Below, one piece after another: positions 16,273-23,792 of a stretch of 64,000 nt of DNA (the first letter of the stretch is position 1; each line of letters starts with the position of its first letter). The DNA comes from Winogradskya consettensis (GTDB taxonomy: Bacteria > Actinomycetota > Actinomycetes > Mycobacteriales > Micromonosporaceae). Below the pieces are notes generated by a model. The model was not told where the DNA came from, did no database searches, and worked only from the letters and a program-made list of their open reading frames with translations. The stretch spans positions 35,108 to 99,107 of the forward strand of contig NZ_BOQP01000032.1 of assembly GCF_018332715.1 (NCBI RefSeq), in the 5' to 3' direction. The position numbers and the translations under genes were made by a program.

Positions 16273-18462
16273 ATGCTCGCAACGCAGCAGCTGACGGATT
16301 TCCTCTCCGCCGTTGCTGACCGGCCGGACGGACCAGCGGCGCAACACGCCGCCGTGGAGTGCGCTGCGCGCGCCCTCGACGCGCAGATCGCCGCGCTGGT
16401 GATCGACGGAGAGATGGTCGCGTCGGTCGGGCAACCCGCCCCGGGCGACTTCGTCGGAGACGACTACGCGATCACCTCCGCCCCGATCGGTGGCCCCACC
16501 CCCGGCCGGCTCCTGCTCGGCCGTCGCGGCGCCCAGTTCACCGACCAGGAGATCTGTCTGCTGCGCGGCATGGCCCGGGTCCTCGAACTCAGCCTGCAGG
16601 CGCTGCACGTCACCGCCGCCGAGCGCCGGCGTGCCCAGGAGAACGTCCGGCTGGTCGGCTCGCTGCAGGAACACCAGCGCCTCCTCGACCACCTCACCCG
16701 GGTCCAGCGGCTCATCGCCCGTCGCGCGCCGCTCGACCAGATCCTCGACTCGATCACCGCCGGCGCGGCCGAGCTGCTCAACGTCGAGATGGCCTCGCTC
16801 AACCTGCTCGAACGCGACGACCGCTCGGTCGGCAGCATGGTGTCCAGCGTCGGCTTCGCCCCGGACATCCTGACCCGCATGCAACGCGTACCGCTGCCGT
16901 CCGCGGGCGCGGCCGGACTCGCCGTCATGGGCGACGAACTGGTCATGGTCGAGGACTACGCCGGCTCCCCCATCGCCATCCCCGATGTCGTCCGCTCCCG
17001 CCTCAAGGCCGTCATGGCCGTGCCCGTGCACGAGAACGGCGAGGTCGTCGGCGCGCTGACCGTCGGCACGTACGTGGGCCCACGCCAATGGGACAAGACA
17101 GCCCAGGAAGTCCTGCGCGCCTTCGCGGAACACGTCAGCCTGGCACTCACCGACGTGCAGACCCTGGAGGCGATGAACCAGGCGTTCCACGACTCTCTGA
17201 CCGGACTGGCCAGCCGCGCGCTGTTCCTCACCCGGATGGAACGCGCGTTCGCCACGTCGACAGGGGTCGCGGTCCTCTTCGTCGACCTCGACCGCTTCAA
17301 GGTGGTCAACGACTCCCTCGGGCACGCCGCCGGCGACCTGCTGCTGCGTGGCGTCGCCGAACGCATCCAGGCCTGCCTGCGCTCCGGCGACACCGCCGCC
17401 CGCCTCGGTGGCGACGAGTTCGCCGTGCTGCTGCCCAACGGCGCCGGGATCGAGGAGGCCGTACCCGTCGCGAAGCGCATCCTCGAATCCCTCCGGCAGC
17501 CCTTCGACCTGGCCGGCAAGGAAACGTTCATCAGCTGCAGCATCGGCGTCGCCTACAGCGTGACCTCCGGCCCGGAAGAGCTGATGGTCCGCGCCGACCT
17601 GGCCATGTACCACGCGAAGAAGCAGGGCAAGGACCGCTACGAGATCTTCGAACCGGAGCTGCAGGCAACGTTCCAGGCCGGCCTGCAACTGGAGGCGGAC
17701 CTGCGCCGAGCGGTCGTCCGGCACGAGTTCGAACTGCGCTACCAGCCCATCGTCCACCTACGAACCGGCGAGATCACCGGCCTCGAGGCCCTCATCCGCT
17801 GGCAGCACCCCGAACGCGGCGTGATCCCCCCGCTCGACTTCATCCCGCTCGCCGAGGAAACCGGCATGATCGTCCCGATCGGCGAATGGGTCCTGCGCGA
17901 AGCCTGCCGCCAGGCCGCGACCTGGAACGCCCGCCGCGACAGCCAGCACCCGCTCAGCGTCAGCGTCAACCTCTCCGCGGTCCAGCTCGACCAGCCCAAC
18001 CTCCCCGCGGTCGTCGCCTCAGCCCTGGCCAACAGCGGCCTCCCGGCCACCTCCCTGATCATCGAACTGACCGAATCCCTGCTCGTCGATCACCGCGACT
18101 CCACCCTGCACCAACTCGAACAGATCAAGGAACTGGGCGTCCGCCTCGCCATCGACGACTTCGGCACGGGCTACTCATCCCTCGCCTACCTGCGCCGCTT
18201 CCCCGTCGACATCATCAAGATCGACAAAAGCTTCGTCGACGACGTCGGCGACGAACCGACCGCCGCCGCCCTCACCATGGGCATCATCCAGCTCGGCCAG
18301 GCCCTCAGCCTCTCCACCATCGCCGAGGGCATCGAGGACAAATTCCAGCTCACCGAACTCACGGACGGTAACTGCGAACTCGGCCAGGGCTACTACTTCG
18401 CCGAACCCCTCACCGACATCGCCACGGACGAACTCCTCTTCCCGACCGGCGCTTCCTCCTAA
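16273..18462 (+). CDS. Soluble GAF-GGDEF-EAL cyclic-di-GMP turnover protein
   Basis: About 729 aa without membrane helices. The N-terminal 120 residues form a small sensory region, followed by a GAF domain (about 135-300). A diguanylate cyclase domain follows with an intact GGDEF (379-383), then a phosphodiesterase domain with the EAL signature in LEALIRW (505-507) and the conserved IDDFGTGYSSLAYL. Both catalytic signatures look complete, so it may make or degrade c-di-GMP, or have one dominant activity. GAGG lies 8 nt before the ATG at 16273; an ATG at 16267 is in frame but too close to it. The 3' end merges into the repeat array before the next gene. Confidence 0.9.
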   Translation: MLATQQLTDFLSAVADRPDGPAAQHAAVECAARALDAQIAALVIDGEMVASVGQPAPGDFVGDDYAITSAPIGGPTPGRLLLGRRGAQFTDQEICLLRGMARVLELSLQALHVTAAERRRAQENVRLVGSLQEHQRLLDHLTRVQRLIARRAPLDQILDSITAGAAELLNVEMASLNLLERDDRSVGSMVSSVGFAPDILTRMQRVPLPSAGAAGLAVMGDELVMVEDYAGSPIAIPDVVRSRLKAVMAVPVHENGEVVGALTVGTYVGPRQWDKTAQEVLRAFAEHVSLALTDVQTLEAMNQAFHDSLTGLASRALFLTRMERAFATSTGVAVLFVDLDRFKVVNDSLGHAAGDLLLRGVAERIQACLRSGDTAARLGGDEFAVLLPNGAGIEEAVPVAKRILESLRQPFDLAGKETFISCSIGVAYSVTSGPEELMVRADLAMYHAKKQGKDRYEIFEPELQATFQAGLQLEADLRRAVVRHEFELRYQPIVHLRTGEITGLEALIRWQHPERGVIPPLDFIPLAEETGMIVPIGEWVLREACRQAATWNARRDSQHPLSVSVNLSAVQLDQPNLPAVVASALANSGLPATSLIIELTESLLVDHRDSTLHQLEQIKELGVRLAIDDFGTGYSSLAYLRRFPVDIIKIDKSFVDDVGDEPTAAALTMGIIQLGQALSLSTIAEGIEDKFQLTELTDGNCELGQGYYFAEPLTDIATDELLFPTGASS

Positions 18463-18578
18463 GCTTGCTCCTAAGTCTGGATGTTTTTCCTCCTAAGTTA
18501 GGAGCAAAACCGCTCCAACCCGTGCCCGGGGCCGGTTTTCTCCCAAGTAAGTTAGAATTTCTCCTAACTTGCTCCTAA
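18456..18578. promoter_or_regulatory. Array of CTCCTAA elements upstream of the AlbA_2/ATPase gene
   Basis: CTCCTAA occurs at 18456, 18468, 18490, 18561 and 18572, and as the reverse complement TTAGGAG at 18498. The copies at 18490 and 18498 form the palindrome CTCCTAA-G-TTAGGAG. A degenerate copy lies near 18540 with AAGTTAG at 18549. Neighbouring copies are 11-12 bp apart, one helical turn. A -10-like TAGAAT (18553-18558) lies inside the array. The first copy contains the stop codon of the upstream gene. The arrangement suggests cooperative binding, perhaps by the product of the next gene. Confidence 0.6.
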
Positions 18579-18594
18579 CTGAGGAGGAACGGCC

Positions 18595-20361
18595 GTGGAT
18601 GCCGAGTTCGTGCGCAACACCATCTGGGCCTTGCGGACCTTCGGCTCCGAGGACTCCGGCATTGAGGCAAAGCGGGCAGAGTCAAAGCTCCCCGAATCCC
18701 TGGCCGAGAGCCTCTCCGCCTTCGCGAATACGCCCGAGGGCGGCACTGTCCTTCTCGGCGTCGACGAGAGTGCCAACTTCGCCGTTACGGGTGTCACCAA
18801 CGCCGCCAAGGTCCAAGCCGATCTCGCGGCCATGGCTCGGGATCGCTTCACGCCACCGCTGCAACCGTCGATCGGGATGTTCGAGATCGAGGGGAAGGTG
18901 GTCATATGCGCGGAGGTAGTGGAGCTTCCCAGAGACCAGAAGCCTTGCTACGTCACGTCGAAGGGCATCAGCAGGGGTAGCTACATCCGCATCGGCGACG
19001 GTGACCGGCGGCTGACCAGCGAGGAGGTGCAGCAACTGATCTCCGATCGCGGTCAGCCGAGGTTCGATCAGGAAACAGTTCAGGAGGCCGAGCTCGATGA
19101 TCTGGACCCTAGAGCGATCCAGGTCATGCTTGCCCGGGTCCGGTCCAACAACCCCCGACTCTTCGCCAACGAATCGGATGACGTCGTTCTCAAGATGCTC
19201 GGCGTGCTCAAGAAGGCTCCGGACGGCGACCTGCGACCCACAGTGGCCGGACTCCTGACACTAGGCAGATACCCCCAGCAATACTTCCCACAGCTATGCC
19301 TTACGTTCGTGCATTACCCCACCACCACTGGCGAGAATCCGGCGACATCAACGCGGTTCCTGGACAACGTTCGAGTGGACGGCCCCATCCCAGAAATGGC
19401 CCGGGAAGCGCTGGCGGTCATTCAGCGGAACATGAGCCGGCGGGCGCTCATCAGTGGAACCGGCAGGCAGGATGTTTGGGAGTATCCGCCTGAAGCTCTC
19501 CGCGAAGCCGTCGTCAATGCGCTGGTGCACAGGGATCTGAGCCCCGGATCGCGCGGAACTCAGGTTCAGGTGGAGATGTACCCCGATCGTCTGCGCATCC
19601 TGAACCCTGGCGGCCTGTTCGGTGCCGTCGACATCACGAGGTTGGGCGAAGAGGGTGTCTCTTCATCCCGCAACAGTTCACTGCTCAAGATCCTCGAGGA
19701 CGTCGTCATACCTGGAGAGTCGCGGACCATATGCGAGAACAGAGGCTCCGGGATCAGGACCATGCGAAACGAATTGTCGAGGGCCGGCATGAGCCCACCG
19801 AACTTTTACGATCGGGTCACATCCTTCGAAGTCGTCATGCCGAACCACACTCTGTTCGACGAAGCCACAGTTCGCTGGCTCGCAGTGATCGGTCGTGACG
19901 GACTGCGGGACACTCAACGAACTGCGCTGGCCCTGATGCGGCGCAACGAAGTTCTCGACAACGCCAAGTACCGGGCAGCCACCGGGATTTCCGACAGCCG
20001 GATCGCAACAACTGAGCTGCAGGATCTGGTGGCTCGCGAGCTGGTAGAGCAAACCGGCACCCGGGGCAGTGCTCGGTATTCGCTCAGCGACTCTGCGAAG
20101 TCCTGGGAAGAAGCCGACGACACGAAGCGCGTCCGGCCAAATCGCCGGCGGCAGTTCCTCGACCTCTTGGCCGCGCACGGAAACTTGTCAAAATCAGAGG
20201 TTTCTTCGCTGCTCAACGTCAATGTCAAGACCGCTGAGCACTGGCTTGGCACGCTCCGGCGCGAAGGGAAGATCCAATTTGCCGAGCCGGGACGCGGCTC
20301 AAAGAACACCAGATACCGGCTCACCGACAAAGCTGACCAGGGCGAGATTTTTGAGGTCTGA
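18595..20361 (+). CDS. Schlafen AlbA_2 domain / HATPase / winged-helix regulator-like protein
   Basis: The 588-aa protein starts with an AlbA_2 (Schlafen-type) domain (about 15-135: ESLSAFANTPEGGTVLLGVD, then SRGSYIRIGDGDRR). A GHKL-like ATPase domain follows with the N-box EALREAVVNALVHRD (about 303-317) and a G-box-like ENRGSGIRTM. It ends with two winged-helix segments (about 435-490 and 520-580). This is the architecture of proteins often annotated RecG-like or AlbA-domain regulators. The GTG start has GAGGAGGAA about 6 nt upstream. Codon use is less C-biased than in its neighbours, hinting at acquisition. The role is unknown; autoregulation through the upstream array is plausible. Confidence 0.8.
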   Translation: MDAEFVRNTIWALRTFGSEDSGIEAKRAESKLPESLAESLSAFANTPEGGTVLLGVDESANFAVTGVTNAAKVQADLAAMARDRFTPPLQPSIGMFEIEGKVVICAEVVELPRDQKPCYVTSKGISRGSYIRIGDGDRRLTSEEVQQLISDRGQPRFDQETVQEAELDDLDPRAIQVMLARVRSNNPRLFANESDDVVLKMLGVLKKAPDGDLRPTVAGLLTLGRYPQQYFPQLCLTFVHYPTTTGENPATSTRFLDNVRVDGPIPEMAREALAVIQRNMSRRALISGTGRQDVWEYPPEALREAVVNALVHRDLSPGSRGTQVQVEMYPDRLRILNPGGLFGAVDITRLGEEGVSSSRNSSLLKILEDVVIPGESRTICENRGSGIRTMRNELSRAGMSPPNFYDRVTSFEVVMPNHTLFDEATVRWLAVIGRDGLRDTQRTALALMRRNEVLDNAKYRAATGISDSRIATTELQDLVARELVEQTGTRGSARYSLSDSAKSWEEADDTKRVRPNRRRQFLDLLAAHGNLSKSEVSSLLNVNVKTAEHWLGTLRREGKIQFAEPGRGSKNTRYRLTDKADQGEIFEV

Positions 20362-20375
20362 CCTGACGACCCGCC

Positions 20376-20726
20376 CTATCGGCCGTCGTAATCGGTGCGG
20401 GCCTCGTCGACCTTGGGGAGGTTGTCTTCGCCCCAGGCTGCCAAGTGGTGGAAGAGGGGGGCGAGGCTGCGGCCCAGGGCGGTGATCTCGTATTCGACGC
20501 GGGGTGGGACCTCGGGGTGGTAGGTGCGGGTGACCAGGCCGTCGCGTTCGAGTTGGCGGAGGCGTTGGGTCAGGACCTTGGGGGTGATGGTGCCAATGTG
20601 GGTGGCAAGTTCGACGAAGCGTTGGCGGCCGTGTTCGTTGAGGGTCCAGAGGATCGGGGTGGTCCAGCGGCTGAAGACCAGGTCGACCACGGGGGTGATG
20701 GGGCAGGTCTGCACGGAATCGGCCAC
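20376..20726 (-). CDS. HxlR-family transcriptional regulator
   Basis: The 116-aa protein shows the HxlR pattern: an N-terminal CP dipeptide (residues 8-9, QTCPITPVVDLVFSRWT), then the winged helix TPKVLTQRLRQLERDGLVTR and YHPEVPPRVEYEITALG. HxlR proteins sense redox or electrophiles, often through the N-terminal cysteine. It is divergent from the NmrA-like gene, with a palindromic element between them, and probably controls it. Confidence 0.85.
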   Translation of the reverse strand: MADSVQTCPITPVVDLVFSRWTTPILWTLNEHGRQRFVELATHIGTITPKVLTQRLRQLERDGLVTRTYHPEVPPRVEYEITALGRSLAPLFHHLAAWGEDNLPKVDEARTDYDGR

Positions 20727-20730
20727 GGCG

Positions 20731-20763
20731 GGATAGTCGCTTTCTTCTAGGTACCTACTATCC
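20731..20763. promoter_or_regulatory. Putative HxlR operator between divergent HxlR and NmrA genes
   Basis: GGATAGT (20731-20737) and ACTATCC (20757-20763) form a 7-bp inverted repeat, and the perfect palindrome TAGGTACCTA (20748-20757) lies inside it. The element is 4 bp from the HxlR start and 50 bp from the NmrA-like start, so binding could control both. Confidence 0.5.
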
Positions 20764-20812
20764 GCATGATGTTAGCGTCCCTCGAACTCGACGGAGTGTG
20801 AGGGAGATTTCC

Positions 20813-21622
20813 ATGTTTGTGATCACGGGGGCTACCGGGAACGTCGGCCGGGTGCTGGTTCGGGCGTTGACCGAGGCCGGGGAAAAGGTTGTTCCGGTGT
20901 CTCGGAATGGTGGGGTGCGCGCGGATCTTTCTCAGCCGGAGACGTTGCGGCCGGTGGTGCAAGGCGCCGAGGCGTTGTTCCTGCTGGTCTCGGGGGCTGG
21001 GGCTCACCTGGATCCGGAGGCGATTCTGGGTGTGGCGAGGGACGGCGGGGTGGAGCGGGTCGTGTTGCTCTCGTCGCAGGCTGCCGGCACTCGGCCCGAC
21101 TCCGGGTCGCACGCACCGCTGCGGGTTCTGGAGAATGCTGTGCAGGGGTCCGGGCTCGGGTGGACGATTCTGCGGCCGGGTGGGTTCGCTTCCAACGCGT
21201 ACGCCTGGGTGGAACCGATCCGAAAGAGCCGGACGGTTGCGGCGCCGTTCGGGGATGTCGGGTTGCCGGTCATTGATCCTGCGGACATTGCCGCCGTCGC
21301 CGATGTGGTGTTGCGGACGGGCGGGCATGACGAGCGGGTCTACGAGCTGACCGGGCCGGAGTTGAGCACGCCACGGCAGCGGGCCGGGGACATCGGGGTT
21401 GCGCTGGGTGAGCCGGTCACGTTCGTGGAGCAGACACGCGATGAGGCGTACGCGCAGATGTCGGCCTTCATGCCCCCGCCCGTGGCCGAGGGGACGCTGG
21501 CCATCCTCGGCGCACCCACCCCGGCCGAGCAGCTGGTCAGCCCGCATGTCGAGCAGATCCTCGGCCGCTCGCCCCGCACGTTCGCGCAGTGGGCAGCCGG
21601 CAACGTGCAGGCCTACCGATGA
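20813..21622 (+). CDS. NmrA-like NAD(P)-binding oxidoreductase
   Basis: A 269-aa atypical short-chain dehydrogenase. The nucleotide-binding motif is ITGATGNVGRVLVRAL at the N-terminus, with VVLLSSQAAGT and WTILRPGGFASNAY further on. It lacks the usual YxxxK pair, which fits the NmrA/SDR_a quinone-reductase-like group. GGGAGA lies about 6 nt before the ATG at 20813; a GTG at 20798 is in frame. The pairing with a divergent HxlR regulator is common for quinone or electrophile detoxification, which is an inference. Confidence 0.82.
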   Translation: MFVITGATGNVGRVLVRALTEAGEKVVPVSRNGGVRADLSQPETLRPVVQGAEALFLLVSGAGAHLDPEAILGVARDGGVERVVLLSSQAAGTRPDSGSHAPLRVLENAVQGSGLGWTILRPGGFASNAYAWVEPIRKSRTVAAPFGDVGLPVIDPADIAAVADVVLRTGGHDERVYELTGPELSTPRQRAGDIGVALGEPVTFVEQTRDEAYAQMSAFMPPPVAEGTLAILGAPTPAEQLVSPHVEQILGRSPRTFAQWAAGNVQAYR

Positions 21623-21963
21623 CCGCCGGCAATGAGTATGCCCAGGTAGGCGGCCGCGAGACCCGCCACAAGACTGATGATCACGTAGGCGCCGGCCCGG
21701 AGTCGCTGACCGCCGCGGGCCAGTTGCAAGGTCTCCAGGCTGAAGGTGGAGTACGTCGTCAGCGCTCCGCAGAACCCCGTGCCCAGCAACGCCGCTAGCC
21801 AGGGAGCGACCGGGAGCCCGATGAGGAAGCCGAGGAGCAGCGATCCGGCGACGTTGACCGTGAGCGTGGGCCACGGGAACTTGGCCGATGTGACCCATCG
21901 TCCGGTGAGGTAGCGCAGCGCGGCGCCGGCGGCGGCGCCCAGGGCAACAAAGAGGACGGTCAT
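21613..21963 (-). CDS. crcB: Fluoride channel subunit Fluc/CrcB (second of pair)
   Basis: A 116-aa protein with four helices. It shows the Fluc signature GALTTYSTFSLET and the asparagine-containing TLTVNVAGSLLLGF segment. Fluc channels are dual-topology dimers that expel F-. In many Gram-positives the channel is built from two adjacent homologues, as here. It overlaps the first crcB by 4 nt (ATGA) and the convergent NmrA-like gene by 10 nt. Confidence 0.9.
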   Translation of the reverse strand: MTVLFVALGAAAGAALRYLTGRWVTSAKFPWPTLTVNVAGSLLLGFLIGLPVAPWLAALLGTGFCGALTTYSTFSLETLQLARGGQRLRAGAYVIISLVAGLAAAYLGILIAGGHR

Positions 21964-22322
21964 CGGGCGACCACCCGCTCGGCCAGTGCCGTGCCCAGCC
22001 AGACGGCGAGCAGCGCTGAGACGATGGTCGCGCCGAGCAGGGCCAGAGCCGTGGCGGGCGTCGCGCGGACCACGTCGACGCTCGCCGTCGAGAAGGTGGT
22101 GTAACCGCCGAGGACGCCGGTGGTCCAGAACGGGCGGATCAACCGGGACTCCGGCCGGCGCCGGGTGATCAGAACGGTCAGGACGCCGATCAGGAAGCAG
22201 CCCGTGACGTTGATGGCCCAGACCGTCCACACGGACGGCCACAGCGTGGACAGGCCGTACCGGGCGAGCGCCCCTACGACCCCGCCCACAGCGACCGCCA
22301 CGACAACCGGGATGTTCCGCAC
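21960..22322 (-). CDS. crcB: Fluoride channel subunit Fluc/CrcB (first of pair)
   Basis: A 120-aa four-helix protein with VWAINVTGCFLIGVLT and the signature GVLGGYTTFSTASVD. It probably forms a heterodimeric fluoride channel with the product of the overlapping downstream gene. The start is a GTG at 22322. TAGCTT (22334-22329) lies 6 nt upstream and no ribosome site is seen, so the mRNA looks leaderless. I looked for a crcB fluoride riboswitch upstream and did not find the motif. Confidence 0.9.
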   Translation of the reverse strand: MRNIPVVVAVAVGGVVGALARYGLSTLWPSVWTVWAINVTGCFLIGVLTVLITRRRPESRLIRPFWTTGVLGGYTTFSTASVDVVRATPATALALLGATIVSALLAVWLGTALAERVVAR

Positions 22323-22331
22323 CTGATCAAG

Positions 22332-22481
22332 CTAGCCCGCCGGACTCCCGCCGCGCGGAGCGGTGGTGCATCCACACACCTCGGCACGGTCAGCGGAGGT
22401 GGCCACCATCGTGATCTGGTCGATCTCCACACCGGCGGCGCGTTCGACGAGGATCGGGGACCAGGCGTCGCCGGTGCCGGC
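22332..22481 (-). pseudogene. 3'-terminal fragment of a beta-helix protein gene
   Basis: This minus-strand fragment begins AGTGDAWSPILVERAAGVEI and runs 49 codons to a TAG. Its first 24 residues match the C-terminus of the beta-helix gene at 23793-24803 with one change (A for V). At the DNA level 22411-22481 matches 23842-23912 in 68 of 71 positions. After the match its 3' sequence differs. It has no start codon of its own. Its stop codon is also part of the -10 element of crcB. Confidence 0.75.
22411..22481. repeat. 71-bp direct repeat, copy 1
   Basis: It matches 23842-23912 in the same orientation with three mismatches. The pair encloses the WYL-regulator gene and the VOC-protein gene. Confidence 0.9.
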
Positions 22482-22514
22482 AGAGTGTCGTACCCCCGGT
22501 CTAGCGTTCGGTAG

Positions 22515-23333
22515 GTGAACCGCACCGACCGCCTCTATGCGCTCGTCGAGGAGTTACGCGCTGTCGCCCCGCGCCCGCGCAGTGCGCGGTGGCTCGCTGA
22601 CCGTTTCGAGATCAGCGTCCGGACAGTCGAGCGCGATATCTCCGCTCTGCAGCAGTCCGGCACCCCGATCTGGGCCGAGCCGGGCAGGACCGGGGGTTAC
22701 TGCCTCGATCGGGCGCACACGTTGCCGCCGGTCAATTTCAGGCCCGACGAGGCGGTGGCCATGGCCGTCGCGCTACAGCAGCTGTCCGGCTCGCCGTTCC
22801 ACGCCGCCGCTGCGGCCGCGCTGCGCAAGCTGGTCAACTCCATGCGTCCTGCGGACGTCGCCCGAGCCCAGGATCTGGCCAGCCGGGTGCTGCTGGCCGA
22901 CCGGCCCCAAAGCGCAGGCCAGCCCCAAAGCGCGGGCCAGCCCCAAAGCGCGAGCCAGCCCCAAAGCGCGAGCCAGCCCCAAAGCGCGAGCCAGCCCCAA
23001 AGCGCGAGCCAGCCCCAAAGCGCGAGGCGGCCCGAGAGTGGCATGCCCCGGTTGGTCGCCGACGCGCTGTCGGCACGCCGGGTGCTTCGCATCCACTATG
23101 CCGACAAGGCCGGCGTGATGACCGTGCGCGAGATCGAGCCGCTGGTCTTCGTGGGTTTTCCCGCGAGCTGGTATCTGGTGGCCTGGTGCCGGCTGCGCCA
23201 GTCGGTGCGGGTGTTCCGCACCGACCGGATCGCCGCCGTCACCGTCACCGCCGAGGAGCCGCCGCAGCGCCACCTGGAGTTCGGCGATCTCCAGGTCCCG
23301 GGCGAACCGATGGATGCCCTGAGCCTGGTCTAG
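22515..23333 (+). CDS. HTH-WYL transcriptional regulator with a repetitive linker
   Basis: The 272-aa protein has an N-terminal DeoR-like winged helix (ARWLADRFEISVRTVERDIS, residues about 20-40). A C-terminal WYL domain follows the motif SWYLVAWCRLR, with RVFRTDRIAAVTVT. Between them lie seven 6-residue repeats of the QPQSAS type, encoded by an 18-bp tandem repeat; this linker is unusual for the family. TAGCGT lies 7 nt before the GTG start, suggesting a leaderless mRNA. The gene and the convergent VOC gene are enclosed by direct repeats, so it may have arrived with it. Confidence 0.85.
   Translation: MNRTDRLYALVEELRAVAPRPRSARWLADRFEISVRTVERDISALQQSGTPIWAEPGRTGGYCLDRAHTLPPVNFRPDEAVAMAVALQQLSGSPFHAAAAAALRKLVNSMRPADVARAQDLASRVLLADRPQSAGQPQSAGQPQSASQPQSASQPQSASQPQSASQPQSARRPESGMPRLVADALSARRVLRIHYADKAGVMTVREIEPLVFVGFPASWYLVAWCRLRQSVRVFRTDRIAAVTVTAEEPPQRHLEFGDLQVPGEPMDALSLV
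22905..23030 (+). repeat. 18-bp tandem repeat in the WYL regulator, 7 copies
   Basis: The unit, of the form CCCCAAAGCGCGAGCCAG, recurs at 22905, 22923, 22941, 22959, 22977, 22995 and 23013 with very few changes. It adds six residues (Q-P-Q-S-A-S/G) per copy without breaking the frame. The high identity indicates recent slippage expansion. Confidence 0.92.
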
Positions 23334-23365
23334 GACGCAGCTGAGGGATCACGACGGCCTGCGCC

Positions 23366-23725
23366 CTAATGGTCTGCCGGTGTGTAGATGCCGATTAGGT
23401 TGCCGGACGGGTCGAGTAGGTGGGCGAAGATCAGGCCGCCACCGCCGTCCTGGGGCGCCACCAGCACCTTTGCGCCGACGGCTTCGGCACGGCGGCAGGC
23501 TTCCGCGGTGTCGGGGACGTTGATGAAGAAGATGGCGTGGTTCGACGGGCTCGCGGTGAGGCCGCCGCTCGGGCCGGTCTGACCTGGCGTGGTCGCCAGC
23601 CGGTAACCGGGGGCGTCGTCGTCGCCGGTGAAGGTCCAGCCGAAGACCTCGCCGTAGAACCGTTCGGCCTCGGCGGGCTCGCCGACGCCGAGCTGGAACC
23701 AGTCGACCTTGTTGATCGCGGGCAT
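23366..23725 (-). CDS. VOC-family (glyoxalase/bleomycin-resistance fold) protein
   Basis: The 119-aa protein has one vicinal-oxygen-chelate module pair: INKVDWFQLGVGEPAEAERF, YGEVFGWTF, then AIFFINVPDTAEACRRAEAV and LLDPSGNLIGIY. It resembles small glyoxalase-like proteins whose metal and substrate are unknown. An AAGGAG sequence lies 6-7 nt before the ATG. It is convergent with the WYL-regulator gene and lies within the same direct-repeat-bounded segment. Confidence 0.8.
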   Translation of the reverse strand: MPAINKVDWFQLGVGEPAEAERFYGEVFGWTFTGDDDAPGYRLATTPGQTGPSGGLTASPSNHAIFFINVPDTAEACRRAEAVGAKVLVAPQDGGGGLIFAHLLDPSGNLIGIYTPADH

Positions 23726-23792
23726 GTCGTGCTCCTTGAGGTTGGGAGAAACCCACCCTCGCCGGTGGCAGCGACAGCCCCCTGTCGGTGTT

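Noticed and set aside
22323..22500. crcB fluoride riboswitch upstream of the fluoride channel genes
   Set aside because: The conserved crcB motif is not present; the sequence is the tail of a beta-helix gene fragment and a leaderless promoter.
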